From Amia ocellicauda (lineage: Eukaryota > Chordata > Actinopteri > Amiiformes > Amiidae): 64,000 nucleotides of DNA. Where the stretch lies: positions 2,412,501-2,476,500 of the forward strand of contig NC_089864.1 of the NCBI RefSeq assembly GCF_036373705.1, read 5' to 3'. A program made the translations under genes and the position numbers. The number at the start of each line of letters is the position of its first letter. Positions within the stretch are counted from its first letter, which is position 1. Shown one piece after another: positions 22,886-42,120 of this stretch. The notes below the pieces were generated by a model. That model had not been told where the DNA came from and did no database searches. It saw nothing but the letters and a program-made list of their open reading frames with translations.

Positions 22886-24630
22886 CAGGCCGGGGGGAGA
22901 AGCAGATGATGGAGAGCAGGTGTGCAGTGACTAATCAGAGAGCAGTGAGATTGAAGGAGTGACTGATTGGAGCTGGGAGAGGAGACGGGTATGGCGAGGG
23001 CGATGGTGGGGAAATGTGGAAGTGCATTTATTACACTGGTTGTTACAACAGCCTAAACAACAAGTTTAGTTCAGCAAAACATACCTGATCAAGTGTGGCA
23101 GACTGGGTAATCTGAAGATGTATCTGAAGATAAAAATATAAATTGATTAATTAATTCATATTAATAATAGTAAGAAGAAAGTGCTGTTTAAATTCCCATA
23201 TGTGGAATGCTATTGATATTAGTTTTCCTCAGCTGCTGAAACACATTTCCTGAAACACTATTCACACTTTCAAAGCAGTTAAGACTCACCCCACAGGATC
23301 GCAATTTTAAGCAATTGAGAAAAAACTGTATGAGTGGTTAACAGAGTAAACAAACACATTGATAAAGAAGCGCCAGTTCCCAGTGAGAGGTCCACACTAG
23401 CTGTGTCTCACGGTCGGCTCCACTCACCTCCCTCCTCCTTTAACCGGGCTGGGGACCGGCAGCGCAGCTGGCAGAGTTAAGATCACAGCAGACGAGGCCA
23501 CCTCATGCCAGCTGGCACAGATCTGAGGGGCAAGAGACCCCATTAGGGCTTCTGCCCCCTCACACTCACAGTGTCTCCACAACTAGAAAGACAACCTGAA
23601 GACATGTCAGTGGCGTCCCCTGGAAGACACACTGCTCTCTATTTTTTTCGTCTCTTTCTTTCTGTGTGTGTCTGTCTGTTTGACTGCACTGACTGTCTTG
23701 TACCTGTTGACTCACAAAGCAGGGGGTTAAACGAATAAATACACACATGTAAGTAAACATCTAACTATTTATATTTGTTTCCTCAGATCCTCTTTTTCAT
23801 AACAGTCACAATCAAACAGAAACCAATACACAGAAACAGCAAACTTGAATGGGGATGCTAATCGGAACCGTTTCCTCATCTGAGAAGCACTGCTATGAGG
23901 TTTGTCTGCTCTGCAGTGCGTTTACAGAAGACTGGTGTGCATTTCAGCATTCCACCTGAGCTCTTAATTATATAATTGAGCCTTATATTGCATTGTTAGT
24001 TCAATTAAGGAATCAATTAAGCAATTCAGATTTCGGTTGGATCAAAAACCAGCAGGGCAGGGTGGGCTCCAGGACGGGGTTGGGAACCCCTGGTCTATAT
24101 AAGAGAAAATAAAAAACACTCTCCCATTCTTTAATGTACATCTTTTTGTATTGAAACATCTGCGCAGAACGAACGTAACGGGAGTTTTTAATGATTATTA
24201 TTCATTTATTTTTGTAAGTTAAACTCCCTACACCCAAACTATTTCAAACGAACTGTTCTTCTAGTCACTGATCTGTACTTGGTATACTCGACGGCCGGTG
24301 GAAAGAAAACAACCCGATCTGTTGGGGGTTTATTTTACATGTTTATTTTAAGAGCGCAAAGTTTGAAGAAGCGATTTAAAACTCACGAACAATGCGCAAG
24401 TGAAGCTGCCGGGGGCCGTGGTCAGCACAGTGAGGGGTGCTGTCCACGACACAGTGGGTGTGTCAGGTGACCCCTCGCCCCTCGCACAGACCTGCTCGCT
24501 TCCACTGCGTGTCCGGTACAGCTGCGCATCCCGGCAGTATCTACACCCGCTCCAACGACCTGTCACGGAGAGGTTCATGCGATGCTGATTTTGTCTGGAT
24601 TGACAGCTTCTAGCTGCTGCTAAAACCAAA
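22886..24630. other. Gene-poor stretch with MITE fragment
   Basis: No coding exon recognised. A partial copy of the 3180-3445 MITE lies at about 23940-24095 (TTCGGTTGGATCAAAAACCA, GGGTTGGGAACCCC). The part 24270-24620 is GC-richer with no assignable product. Confidence 0.4.
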
Positions 24631-24685
24631 GTGCATCTTGTTTTGATTGCGGTTCCACAAACTGCTGTCAGTGTAGGAGCAAATC

Positions 24686-24712
24686 GCCGCTAGGTGGCGC
24701 TGCCGCCATTTT
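24686..24712 (+). promoter_or_regulatory. Adjacent CTCF-like and YY1-like sites
   Basis: CCGCTAGGTGGCGCTG is a close match to the CTCF core. It is followed directly by GCCGCCATTTTG, the reverse of the YY1 motif. Found by eye without scoring. Confidence 0.45.
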
Positions 24713-24764
24713 GGGCTGTGAGACACAGTTACACCACAACCTGTACCATGTGAGGGCGAAGTGG

Positions 24765-24900
24765 GAAAACAACAGGAAGTTGTGTTACTCAGTGAAGTGC
24801 AACAACTATCAGTTTGATAGCAAACAGTCTTGCCTTCCACCGTTTCCATAAAGACCCTGACAATGTGGGGTCTGAAGTGTGAAAGTTTCGGCGTTTCTGC
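24765..24900 (+). pseudogene. Possible THAP-domain remnant
   Basis: The plus strand reads VKCNNYQFDSKQS in one frame and FHRFHKDPDNVG in another. That is the order and spacing of a THAP zinc finger (C-x2-4-C region, then FHRFPKDP). Stops and a frame change break it. It could be a decayed THAP gene or a P-element-type transposon piece. Confidence 0.35.
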
Positions 24901-26493
24901 TGCTGCTGCTGCACCTAATCTTCCTTTAGAAACTGCAGTCCTACAGTAGCCATGAAACATCATATTCATTTCGATTTATATGGATGTGCCTCTAAGTAAG
25001 AATGGGGTTATTAAATACAGTGGCCGAAATCAGTTAATTGATAACCTATTATTGTGTGTAAGACATGCTATGGCGGCAGGACGGCACTGTGTTATGAGGT
25101 GGTAAAGAATAACTTCCACTTACAGCACCCAACCCAAACGCACAAAACCTTAAAAACATGAGACTACAGAGTCTGCCTGTAGCCTAGACTTCCTCCTGTT
25201 TTACAATGAATGTAGCCTTGTTTTTTCTTCTGGGTAGTTCTTGTTAGCTGTAATATTGAACTAGTAATGTAGTGAATGAGTGTGCAGGTGTGCAGGTGCA
25301 GGGGGGTCTCAGTCTCAGGGATGTGTCTCTGATGGGGATGCGCTCAGAGGCTCAGAGCTACAGTGCACAGCGCACATTTCCACCCAGCCAGGTCAAGAGC
25401 CATCTAATGAGTATGTATATACTGAACAAATATCTCAGTCACATAGAATTGCTTTTAGAAAAAAAATCAGCCAATGAAGGGGATCAGTTTATCTTTGATG
25501 ATCTTGTAGCCATGCTGGATTGAAATGGGATGCAGTGCCTACAAGGGTTAATGCCCCTAACCCACCACCCGCACTGGACTTGGAGTTAAGGAGAAGCCAC
25601 CAGAGAAACGCCAGGAGTGAAGTACGTAAGAGTCTCATTGGATCAGAATTCATCACATTTTACACAACCCAAAATCACAGACTCTCAGCGCCAGATCAGA
25701 AGCGCAGTAGAAAATGTCTCAAAATAAGTTATCAGTAAATCATGTCATGTTTGTCATTTTTGTTGTTTAATAAACTAAATTTTGAATGAATGGTTTACAC
25801 ATTTATTTGATTCTTTAACAAATTTAATAAGCAAGTAATTTATATAGTATTTTATCTATCTATATAAATTGTTTAGCACATGCTATTTCAGTAGAGGCAT
25901 TAAATATATGGACATAAAATATTGATAATTTTTTTTGTACTTTTATACGGCAATTTGTTGGAGGGACGTTTTACTGGATTCACAGTCCAATATGGCGGAG
26001 GCGTCGCTTGTTGCAATGGAGCGGCCTATTAGCCTCGTCTCTTGTGCTTCTATACTCTTTGCTGTTGTTCTGGCATCCATGCCTGTGTGTAGAAACCCGT
26101 GTGTTAGCTGCAGTCCCGTGCATAGAGAAGCTTGTTATAGGTGCTCTACAGCTGTGACTGTGGCACCATGTCTCTCTACCTGTCCTATGTGCACTATATA
26201 CAGGTTTTTAATTTGTATGTATATATCAATTAGTTTTATTGATTTGACAAGTTTACCCAAGTGTTGCCAAAGCATTTAGAGTTGCAGTCTAGTAAACACT
26301 TTTCCCTGGTTCAGTAGTCTGTGTCTGGGTAATTACACCTCTCTTCACCAGATGGCGGCAGAGAAACTAACAGGAAACTGGGGTTAAACACCGGTTTCAC
26401 AGTCGCTTGAAACCATCATTACGTCTGCATGCTCTCAACTGGCATCATCATTCCCGTTCTTTTAAGTGAGAGGGAAGCTACACACACATTCCT

Positions 26494-26544
<51 letters not shown>

Positions 26545-27252
26545 ATCCTCTCTTACACACATTCACACACATACAAACACACACCCTCTCTCATTTTGGA
26601 GCTGACCCCGCTGTGTAAAACATCTTCTTCACAAATACGGCTGCTTCATTATAACAAGGGAACTGGGTCACACAGTTTATTGTTGTCTTTTGTCGCCTTG
26701 AACCGCTGAGAGCAGATCTGTTTGATTGGAATCTGAAACAGGAAATAGAAATAGGAAATCCCCACAGATAGAGCAAAATAACAGCACCTGTTCGTGTGTG
26801 ACTGTGTGTGTGTGTATTATCTGGAATCTGGAGCAGGGTTGCTGTGATGTTGTCAGACCGGTTTGGGATTCCTGTGCGTTCCTGCATTCCAGCACCCTGC
26901 CGTGTGGCTCACGTCACACCGCGTCTCACTATGTCTTTGTTTTTCTCTCTCTCTCTCTCATGCGTGCTGACGTACACAAACACGGAGAGGAGTGAGCCAA
27001 AAATACACTCTCTCTCTCCCACCCACACACACTTACCCACAGACAAACACAAACACAGCCCAGAATGTATGCATATGGGCCCCAGCTGATACAGCATAGT
27101 GTGCAGAACATAGTGTCTGTGTAATCCAGTACACTGCAGTGTCTAGGCCCTACAGAATACAGTGAACAGTTTATATCGTACACAGAATGTAGTGCGTAAC
27201 AGCATTTTCCCCAAATGAAGTGCGAGAATGCCCTGAGCTGATTGGTTAATGC

Positions 27253-27258
27253 TTTATT
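27253..27258 (-). terminator. Candidate poly(A) signal for the RING gene
   Basis: A minus-strand AATAAA about 0.9 kb past the RING-gene stop codon. No nearer canonical signal was noticed. Confidence 0.3.
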
Positions 27259-28066
27259 GGGGGGTTTGCATTGCACAGCCAGGGCCTTCACACACAGACT
27301 CAGATACATTTACAGTGCTGTGTGCACCCCAGTAAACACCATGTCGTTGTCCTCCCCCTCGCCCCTTAAAACAAACCACAACCACACAGACAAGGAAGTG
27401 AGAAGAGAAAGAACATTCTAGAGTTTCCAGAACGAGGGTGGAATTGCACTGGCTGCTACAGCTTGCTGAGGTCAACGCTACCCAATCACAGCGCTTCATT
27501 TCTGTTCATTGAGAATTGTGCGAGGACCTCCTATTGCACTATACTGTGAACATCCACTAAAACAGAACATCACATCATATCAGGTCTACACGCACTGGGG
27601 ATACAATTTACTCATAAGAAAAAGGCCTTGTTTCCCTCCAGACCACTGACCGAAAATCCAAGCAGGCTGCTCCTACCCTCCCCGCCCCTGTCCCACCACG
27701 TCCCACCCCGTCCCACCCACAGAGACGACTGTGACAACACTGACTTTGTGCCTCTCTCTGTATCCTCATGTCTTTGTCTCTGTCTCAGTGTCTCTCTTGG
27801 TTGCAGACCCTTGTGTGCAGGGTCTCAGTAATTCAGTGATGCTGCATTGCAGTTCAGTTCAGTGAAAAGAGGAGAGTCCCACTGAGACCCACCAGATCTC
27901 AGGTGTCCTTGTCACTCCAGTGTGAGAAACAGAAAGGCAAGGCTGACAGGCAGACTCACACAGGGACATCTGAAGTTTTTCCTCTCCTTTTGATATCAAC
28001 AGAAAGAATAAAATACAATAAAAAACACTCCTTCAAAAAGGAGTTTTGGTTGTAGTGCGTGTGCAG

Positions 28067-28067
<1 letters not shown>

Positions 28068-28120
<53 letters not shown>
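28068..28120. repeat. (GT)n microsatellite
   Basis: An uninterrupted GT run in the likely 3' UTR of the RING gene. Confidence 0.95.
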
Positions 28121-28122
<2 letters not shown>

Positions 28123-28164
28123 AGAACAGAGCTCCCTCCCCCTCCCCCTCCCTCTCTCTCTCTC

Positions 28165-28993
28165 TCAGGGGTATCCCGAGTGCTGGGGGGTTTCACTGGA
28201 AGAGGCAGATGGAGCAGGGCTGTTGCCCACGATGCTGGGCACGACCACGAAGGCCAGGATGCCTGTGAGCACCAGCACCATGATGATCACGATCACCACG
28301 CCCAGCACCCCGAAGTAGCACTCGTTGCGGCGGAACAGCTGGCGCACGCGGTTCTGCATCCGGTTGGGGGGCCGACCCACGTCCAGGGTCAGCTGCCCGG
28401 AATGGCCCACCCGCACCCCCTCGGCCAAGACCCCCTCGCCCCCTGTGCCGTCGCCCGCCTTCACGGGCTTCTTGGGCTTCCCCGCCGCGTTCTTGACCAC
28501 CAGTTGGCCCTTGCTGCGTTTGAAGTGCACGGAGAGGGGGCGGCGGTGGCCGGGGGGCAACTGGCCGAGCGCCTGCGTGTCGGTGGCCAGGCGGGGCAGG
28601 GCGCGGCCGTGCGGCAGGGCGGTGGGCTCGCGGCACATGGGGCAGGCCAGGCTGCGCAGCTCGGCCGATGTCACGTTGATGCGCGCCAGGCACTCCAGGC
28701 AGAAGGTGTGGCCACACTTCAGCAGCTTGGGGGCCTTGAACATGTTGTCGTAGGGGCAGAAGCACACGCAGCACTCTCCCTCGGCCAGCACCGCCTCCGT
28801 CGATGCCCGCCCCCTCTCCACGTCCCTCTCTGCCCCCCCCGGCCCCTGCGGCTTCTCCTTCCCCCCCTCCCTCTCCCTTGACCTCTCCCTCCTCGATCCC
28901 ACCTCCTTCAAACTCTTCCGCTTCTCAGACTTCTTCTCTCTGGTCTTCTTGCTCTCTGTTTTGTCTGCGGTGGTGCTGACTTGTTTGAGGGCC

Positions 28994-29035
<42 letters not shown>

Positions 29036-29136
29036 CGTTGTTGTCGTTCTTGTCTCTGGCTGTCACTATGGACCCCATCGCCATGGTTCCTGCTGCCATC
29101 ACCAAGGTCCCCCCCATTCCCTGCCTCCGTAGGCAT
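28165..29136 (-). CDS. Membrane RING-finger E3 ligase, RNF183/223/225-like
   Basis: One uninterrupted 323-residue frame. The start ATG is in good context (ATCGCCATGC). After a polar N-terminus with a CAA-coded polyglutamine run (about residues 33-48) and a basic E/R/K region comes a C3HC4 RING at about 120-168: ECCVCFCPYDN, LKCGHTFCLECL, ACPMCREPT. A single membrane segment lies at about 273-300 (GVVIVIIMVLVLTGILAFVV) and the C-terminus is short. N-terminal RING with C-terminal membrane anchor is the layout of the RNF182/183/186/223/225 ubiquitin ligases of ER, Golgi and endosomal membranes. Which member this is cannot be settled, and the long charged N-terminus is unusual for the shorter members. 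A 5' noncoding exon may exist upstream. Confidence 0.8.
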
Positions 29137-30644
29137 GGCGATGGACCGGCAGCCCTCAGTGGGAGGTGGAGGAAGACGAGACAGGAGAGGAAGCAGTCCT
29201 GGTGGGTCGGCAGTGGAGGGACAGGGTCATTAGGAGGGGGTGATGAGGTCCTGGATGGGATAGAGATGGAGGGAGGGAAGGATGGAGAGACAGAGAGAAA
29301 GACAGAGAGAGAGAGAATGTGAGTATGAGTGATGGAGGGTGATCGAGGGTGAAGGAGTGATGGTGAATGCTTCAGTAATCCAGGACATTCCAGACTTACA
29401 GAGTGACAGAGTAAAACAGTCACAGAATAAAACAGTCACAGAGTAACAGTCGCAGAGATACACAGTCACAGAGATACAGTGACAGAGTAACACAGAGATA
29501 CACAGTGTCAGAGTAACACAGAGATACACAGTCACAGAGATACAGTCACAGAGATACAGTCGCAGAGTAACAGTCGCAGAGATACACAGTCACAGAGATA
29601 CACAGTCACAGAGTAACACGGTAACATATTTACACAGTCACAGACAGTGACAGAGTAATGCAGTGCAGGCCTGAGACCTCCTGACCTACAGGGGTCAGGG
29701 CAGGCTGTAGACCCTTCTAACCTCCCTTAAAAGAAGCAAGAGTGTCCGGGGGGTTGGGGGGCAGAAACTGACAAGAACAGCTAGATAATATCGAGGGAGA
29801 AAGAACAAAACAGGAAAGACCAGGAAGTCAGGTGAGGCGTCTGGTGAGTCTGCCCAGGGGAGGGGACAGTGTTTGCCTGAGGGGACCAGCTTGGAGAAGG
29901 CAGCTACGTGGTAAACACAACACAATACAATGAGACACATTCCGGAGGTGGCAGCATCACAGATAGAAATGTACAGTAGGAGGTACATTCATTTTGAGTT
30001 TATTTAACGGTGACCTGGCCATGAGGATGAGACCATCGGACCCCCCCCCACCAACTGGGTGGAATGAGCCAAGGAGCTGCGGCAGGAATGGGGTTGGGGA
30101 TGGAGGAGGGAGGCAGAGCAGGGAATGCTGGGAATTTACGTTTGTTGCCAGAGTGTGGCTGTCCCCCTCTCGCACGTCAGTTTAAAACTCCATTTAAAAA
30201 GCAGTGCCTCTGCTGGGCTGGACAGGGGAGCTTTTACTGTAAGCCAGGCCAAGAAATCAATGACCCAATGGTTTATTTAATGATGGTTTACCTATTTTAG
30301 TTAATTAAACTGTTAAAGGTGTATTTATATATTTATTTTTTCATTTTCTTGTAATATGTTTACCACTCTAAAGTGCCCTGTGTCTACCCCGCGAAGGGTG
30401 CTATTCAAATACAAATGGATTGAATTAATTGAATTGATTGTTAAGGGTGAGGAAGGCCCAGTGTTTCTCTGTGTGTTGCCTCCTCGGAGCATACATACCA
30501 ATATGGAGCACAGAATAAAATGTATCTGAAATATATCCCACGTATTTTAAAAATACCCAAAAAAGGGGGCAGACATTTGGCACATGAAAATTATAATGGA
30601 TCACATATAATTTACCACTTAAAAATATGTGTGTGTCCCAGGAG

Positions 30645-30701
<57 letters not shown>

Positions 30702-31550
30702 TCTCCTGTCATTCTCAGTCACTCACTTGCCCTCCTTCTCTCTCTCCCCCATCACTCTATTTTAACTGGCTGGCCATGTCTCCCAGTCCTGCCCGAGGAG
30801 CGCAGATACAATACAACCCACAAGCCAGGCAAATATTTACAGTAATGGGATCTAAATAAGTGCATGAATCAAAAAACTCTCTCTCCCTACCCCCCCGCCC
30901 CTCTCTCTCTCACCTGTGAGCTCAGGCTCTGTCTGCGTTGTGTCTCTCCTGTCCTCCTCACCGTCTGTCTGTGCTCCTGCTCTGTCTACCAAGACGTGGC
31001 TCCACTTGGTCAGTCCAGCAGCTCTCTGATGCAGCACATACGCTACACAATACTGCACTATAGCACACTACACTGTAGTAGAGTCCACACAAACAGTACA
31101 GCACACCACACTACAGTTCACTAGGGTACAGCACCCCAAACCCCTGCCCTGCTCCACCGGCCAATACAGGGACACACTCTACCTCTTCCCTTTTATTTTT
31201 CTACTTCTCCCTCTCCTCTTCCTCTTCCTCCACTTTCTCTCTCTCTCTCACCAGGCTGAATTCCCTCTCAGTTCTCCCTCTAGGTAATTTTTCCTCCTCT
31301 CTTGCTCTCTTTCCCGTTTCAGTTCAAGGCTGTACGTGTCCTCTCTCCATGGGTCCCCTCTCTCTCTCTCTCGCTCTCTCTGGTTCTTGAGATTCTGCTG
31401 TCGCTCCCCCCTCCACCACCTGTGTGTGTCTCTCTCTCTCTCCCTTCCTCCCTCCCTCCATGGCAGGGCTGGTCTGACCTGTTTGTGTGGTATGTAAGGT
31501 AAGGATTGGGTGTGGGTGATTACACTGCTGCACTGCACTGTGTGTGCACG
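29137..31550. other. Repeat-rich intergenic stretch
   Basis: Holds a tandem CAGAGATACACAGTCA repeat (29400-29650), a (TC)n run (30646-30700), a LINE/SINE-like tail at about 30370-30440 (GAAGGGTGCTATTCAAATAC then AATTGAATTGATTG), and CT-rich DNA at 31150-31460. No gene recognised. Confidence 0.5.
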
Positions 31551-31557
31551 CATGGGC

Positions 31558-31584
31558 TTTATATATATATATATATATATATAT
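31558..31584. repeat. (AT)n microsatellite
   Basis: Alternating AT run followed by GACAGACAGATA. Confidence 0.9.
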
Positions 31585-31739
31585 AGACAGACAGATACAT
31601 GTCACGTGTGCCGATTCTGTACATGTTTGGTACACTGTATATGTCCTGTGCAGCATGTTCACACAGTCTCTCGTGTATGGCCTGTGTATTATTAATCTCT
31701 TAGACACCACCTTACCCAGTGGTCTGCCACGTGTAGTGT

Positions 31740-33790
31740 GCAGGATGTGTGTTTAGTGTACAGTGAGTGTAAAATGTGTGTATAGTTTACAGTGTGTAAA
31801 ATGTGTGTATAGTGTACAGTGTGTAAAATGTGTGTATAGTGTAGTGTGTAAAATGTGTCTATATTTTAGTGTGTGTAAAATGTGTGTAGTGTACAGTGTG
31901 TCTATAGATTACAGTACGTTTATAGTATAAGATGTGGTGTAAATGTGTTATGGTGTTTTTATTTAGTGTATTGGCAAGTGTGAGTAATCTAAACATATGT
32001 ATATTATACAGTGTGTATAGAGTGTGTGTATATTGCAAGTGTATATTGTACAGTGTATTATAGAAGGTAAATGGTATATGTAGTGTATATATGTTGTAAT
32101 GTGCAGGGCGTGTGTATTGTAGTGTACAGGGTGTGTATATTATAGTGTGCAGAGGGTGTGGAGTGTATATTGTACAGTGTCTATATTATAGTGTGTACGG
32201 TGTGTGTATATTACAGTGTGTAGGGTGTGTGTAGTTTGTATATTATAGTGTGCAGGGTGTGTGCTGTGTGTATTGTACAGTGAGTGTATATTCCAGCATG
32301 TAGGGTGGGTGTAGTGTGTATATTATAGTTTGCAGGTTGTGAGTAGTGTGTATTGTACAGTGTTTGTATATTAGTGTGCAGGGTGTGTGTAGTGTGTATA
32401 TTAGTGTGCAGGGTGTGTAGTGTGTATTGTACAGTGTTTGTATATTAGTGTGCAGGGTGTGTGTAGTGTGTATATTACTGTGTGCAGGGTGTGTGTAGTG
32501 TGTATATTAGTGTGCAGGGTGTGTGTAGTGTGTATTGTACAGTGTTTGTATATTAGTGTGCAGGGTGTGTGTAGTGTGTATATTACAGTGTGCAGGGTGT
32601 GTGTAGTGTGTATATTAGTGTGCAGGGTGTGTAGTGTGTATTGTACAGTGTTTGTATATTAGTGTGCAGGGTGTGTGTAGTGTGTATTGTACAGTGTTTG
32701 TATATTAGTGTGCAGGGTGTGTGTAGTGTGTATATTACTGTGTGCAGGGTGTGTGTAGTGTGTATATTAGTGTGCAGGGTGTGTAGTGTGTATATTACTG
32801 TGTGCAGGGTGTGTGTAGTGTGTATATTAGTGTGCAGGGTGTGTGTAGTGTGTATTGTACAGTGTTTGTATATTAGTGTGCAGGGTGTGTGTAGTGTGTA
32901 TATTACTGTGTGCAGGGTGTGTGTAGTGTGTATATTAGTGTGCAGGGTGTGTAGTGTGTATTGTACAGTGTTTGTATATTAGTGTGCAGGGTGTGTGTAG
33001 TGTGTATTGTACAGTGTTTGTATATTAGTGTGCAGGGTGTGTGTAGTGTGTATATTACTGTGTGCAGGGTGTGTGTAGTGTGTATATTAGTGTGCAGGGT
33101 GTGTAGTGTGTATTGTACAGTGTTTGTATATTAGTGTGCAGGGTGTGTGTAGTGTGTATTGTACAGTGTTTGTATATTAGTGTGCAGGGTGTGTGTAGTG
33201 TGTATATTACTGTGTGCAGGGTGTGTGTAGTGTGTATATTAGTGTGCAGGGTGTGTGTAGTGTGTATTGTACAGTGTTTGTATATTAGTGTGCAGGGTGT
33301 GTGTAGTGTGTATATTACAGTGTGCAGGGTGTGTGTAGTGTGTATATTAGTGTGCAGGGTGTGTAGTGTGTATTGTACAGTGTTTGTATATTAGTGTGCA
33401 GGGTGTGTGTAGTGTGTATTGTACAGTGTTTGTATATTAGTGTGCAGGGTGTGTGTAGTGTGTATTGTACAGTGTTTGTATATTAGTGTGCAGGGTGTGT
33501 GTAGTGTGTATATTACTGTGTGCAGGGTGTGTGTAGTGTGTATATTAGTGTGCAGGGTGTGTAGTGTGTATTGTACAGTGTTTGTATATTAGTGTGCAGG
33601 GTGTGTGTAGTGTGTATATTACTGTGTGCAGGGTGTGTGTAGTGTGTATATTAGTGTGCAGGGTGTGTAGTGTGTATTGTACAGTGTTTGTATATTAGTA
33701 TGCAGAGTGTGTGTAGTGTGTATATTACAGTGTGCAGGGTGTGTAGTGTGTATTGTACAGTGTGTGTATATTACAGTGTGTAGGATGGGT
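31740..33790. repeat. Large GT-rich minisatellite
   Basis: Degenerate repeats from about 31740 become regular by 32350. The basic piece is about 30 bp (TTAGTGTGCAGGGTGTGTGT followed by AGTGTGTATA), alternating with a TGTACAGTGTTTGTA piece to give a higher-order period of roughly 100 bp. Open frames through it (VCSVYITVCRVCVVCI) are repeat artefacts. Confidence 0.9.
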
Positions 33791-34150
33791 GCAGGTATAT
33801 ACACAAACACAGTTAGTCGGAAGTGTTCGCTTCATTTGAAACCTGATTATTCCACCATTTGTTTAGTGTAATAAATACTATTCATTAAAAGCGTCCACAA
33901 TTTCCCAGTGACGTATTTCCAGGGCTCTGCACTGATTGGCTCACAGAAAGGTCAGGGAGGACTGTCTCTGATTGGCCCACAGAGAGGACAGGGAGTATTG
34001 TCTCTGATTGGCCAGGGAAGACAGGGAGGACTGTCCCACATACACACTCACACCCACACAAACAGACACACACTCACATAGACACACTGCTTATCTACTG
34101 CAGTCAATTTAAATGTAAATACATGTAAAATAATATTTTAGTGAAAAACG

Positions 34151-34156
34151 TTTATT
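34151..34156 (-). terminator. DHX16: Candidate DHX16 poly(A) signal
   Basis: A minus-strand AATAAA about 500 bases past the DHX16 stop. Confidence 0.5.
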
Positions 34157-34213
34157 ACAATAACAAAATAAAACTTTACAACAAAGTAGGAAAACTACAT
34201 ACAGGAGAGTTTC

Positions 34214-34250
<37 letters not shown>

Positions 34251-34522
34251 AGGGAGAGGGAGGTGGAGACACTGGGCTGACACTGTGCCACTCCTGGCAC
34301 AGCTCTCACTGTACACAGTAATCAGACTCAAATATTTCCTTGGCCCAAAGCCCACAGTGCTCCAGCCGTCCACAGTGCTCTACTACAATGAGTCACATCT
34401 GTGTGTGTTCAGTGCCCCCCGGTGGATGGTCTGGGCACTGCAGACCCCCGGGGGTCAGTCTGAGACAGGGACACTGTGAGCTACTGCCTGTGTCCCTCTT
34501 CCACTGTCAGTGGTCTCCTATC

Positions 34523-34567
<45 letters not shown>

Positions 34568-34655
34568 GGTCAGTGCCAGTACAGTGTCATATCTCTCTCT
34601 CCTTCTCTCTGCTCCCCCTTCAACACATGAGTGTGTATTCAGTGTCCCCACCCCG

Positions 34656-41004
<6,349 letters not shown>

Positions 41005-41089
41005 TCTGGGGGAGAGAGAGAGTGAAGAGGGGAGGTAGCGAGGGAAAGGGGCGATAGAGAAGAGAGGAAGAGAGAGGGGGTGGGTGTCA

Positions 41090-41650
41090 GTACACACACA
41101 CTGACAGACTGGACAGTACAGCACATACACACTGACAGACTGTGTACAGTACAGCACATACACACTGACAGACTGGACAGTACAGCACATACACACTGAC
41201 AGACTGGACAGTACATACATACACACTGACAGACTGGACAGTACAGCACATACACACTGACAGACTGGACAGTACAGCACATACACACTGACAGACTGGA
41301 CAGTACAGCACATACACACTGACAGACAGTACAGCACATACACACTGACAGACTGGACAGTACAGCACATACACACTGACAGACAGTACAGCACATACAC
41401 ACTGACAGACTGGACAGTACAGCACATACACACTGACAGACAGTACAGCACATACACACTGACAGACTGGACAGTACAGCACATACACACTGACAGACAG
41501 TACAGCACATACACACTGACAGACTGGACAGTACAGCACATACACACTGACAGACTGGACAGTACAGCACATACACACTGACAGACTGGACAGTACAGCA
41601 CATACACACTGACAGACTGTGTACAGCACATACACACTGACAGACTGGAC
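41090..41650. repeat. 31/26-bp minisatellite in DHX16 5' UTR intron
   Basis: About 18 copies of ACAGACTGGACAGTACAGCA plus CATACACACTG, with a shorter 26-bp variant lacking CTGGA. The long minus-strand frame through it (VSVYVLYCPVCQC) is a repeat artefact. Confidence 0.95.
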
Positions 41651-41959
41651 ACACAGTTAGCACACTGGCTGACCCATTGGACACTACTGTTCTGTATTGT
41701 GTGGCTACACTGAACCCCAGTAGACTGGACTGCACAGCCGCTAAAGAGTGAAGTCAATGGCCTCTCACACTGCATCGCACTGCACGGCCACAGATCAGCT
41801 CAGCGCTGGCCGCACAGCCTGCTGTTACTGCGGGTCCCGCAGCAGACAGTCACTCAGGGAAGTATTTACTTGTTGTCAGCAGATCCCTCGACGCGGTAAA
41901 AGTTACAGTTTTCTCCGTCTCTCCCTCAGTTTCTCCTTCTCCCTCTCTCTGTCCGCGGG

Positions 41960-42120
41960 TTTCTATCCCCTCATCGCCCGCAACGCGGTGGGCTGACTGC
42001 GCTCGCCTCTCGATGTGGATCCGACCGCTCGACGCTCCGGGATCACAGACTCCAGCGCACAGCACAGCGCGCATGCGCGGCCCGCCACCCGGAAGAGCAA
42101 GCGCCACACCGGAAGTGCAA
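41960..42120 (-). promoter_or_regulatory. DHX16: DHX16 CpG promoter and probable noncoding first exon
   Basis: A CpG-dense stretch holds a full NRF1 palindrome GCGCATGCGC (42069-42078) and two ETS/GABP-type sites, CCCGGAAG (42088-42095) and ACCGGAAGT (about 42108-42116). It is placed correctly for the noncoding exon demanded by the splice acceptor before the DHX16 ATG. Housekeeping expression is the expected outcome. Confidence 0.65.

Larger units (their letters stand above)
24901..28164. other. Intergenic stretch without recognised gene
   Basis: It contains CA microsatellites (26494-26540), a YY1-type AATATGGCGG at about 25989 and an AGATGGCGGCAG at about 26350. An open frame at 25935-26279 is rich in cysteine but has no recognised domain. 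An AATAAA on the minus strand (27258-27253) may end the RING gene transcript. Confidence 0.4.

Noticed and set aside
25935-26279. Cysteine-rich 114-codon plus-strand frame
   Set aside because: No recognised domain, signal or splice support; the CxxC spacing is irregular.
28069-28881. 270-codon plus-strand frame across the RING gene
   Set aside because: Starts in a GT microsatellite and is the shadow of the RING coding strand.
32420-33394. Plus-strand frames repeating VCSVYITVCRVCVVCI
   Set aside because: Product of the GT-rich minisatellite, without start context or conservation.
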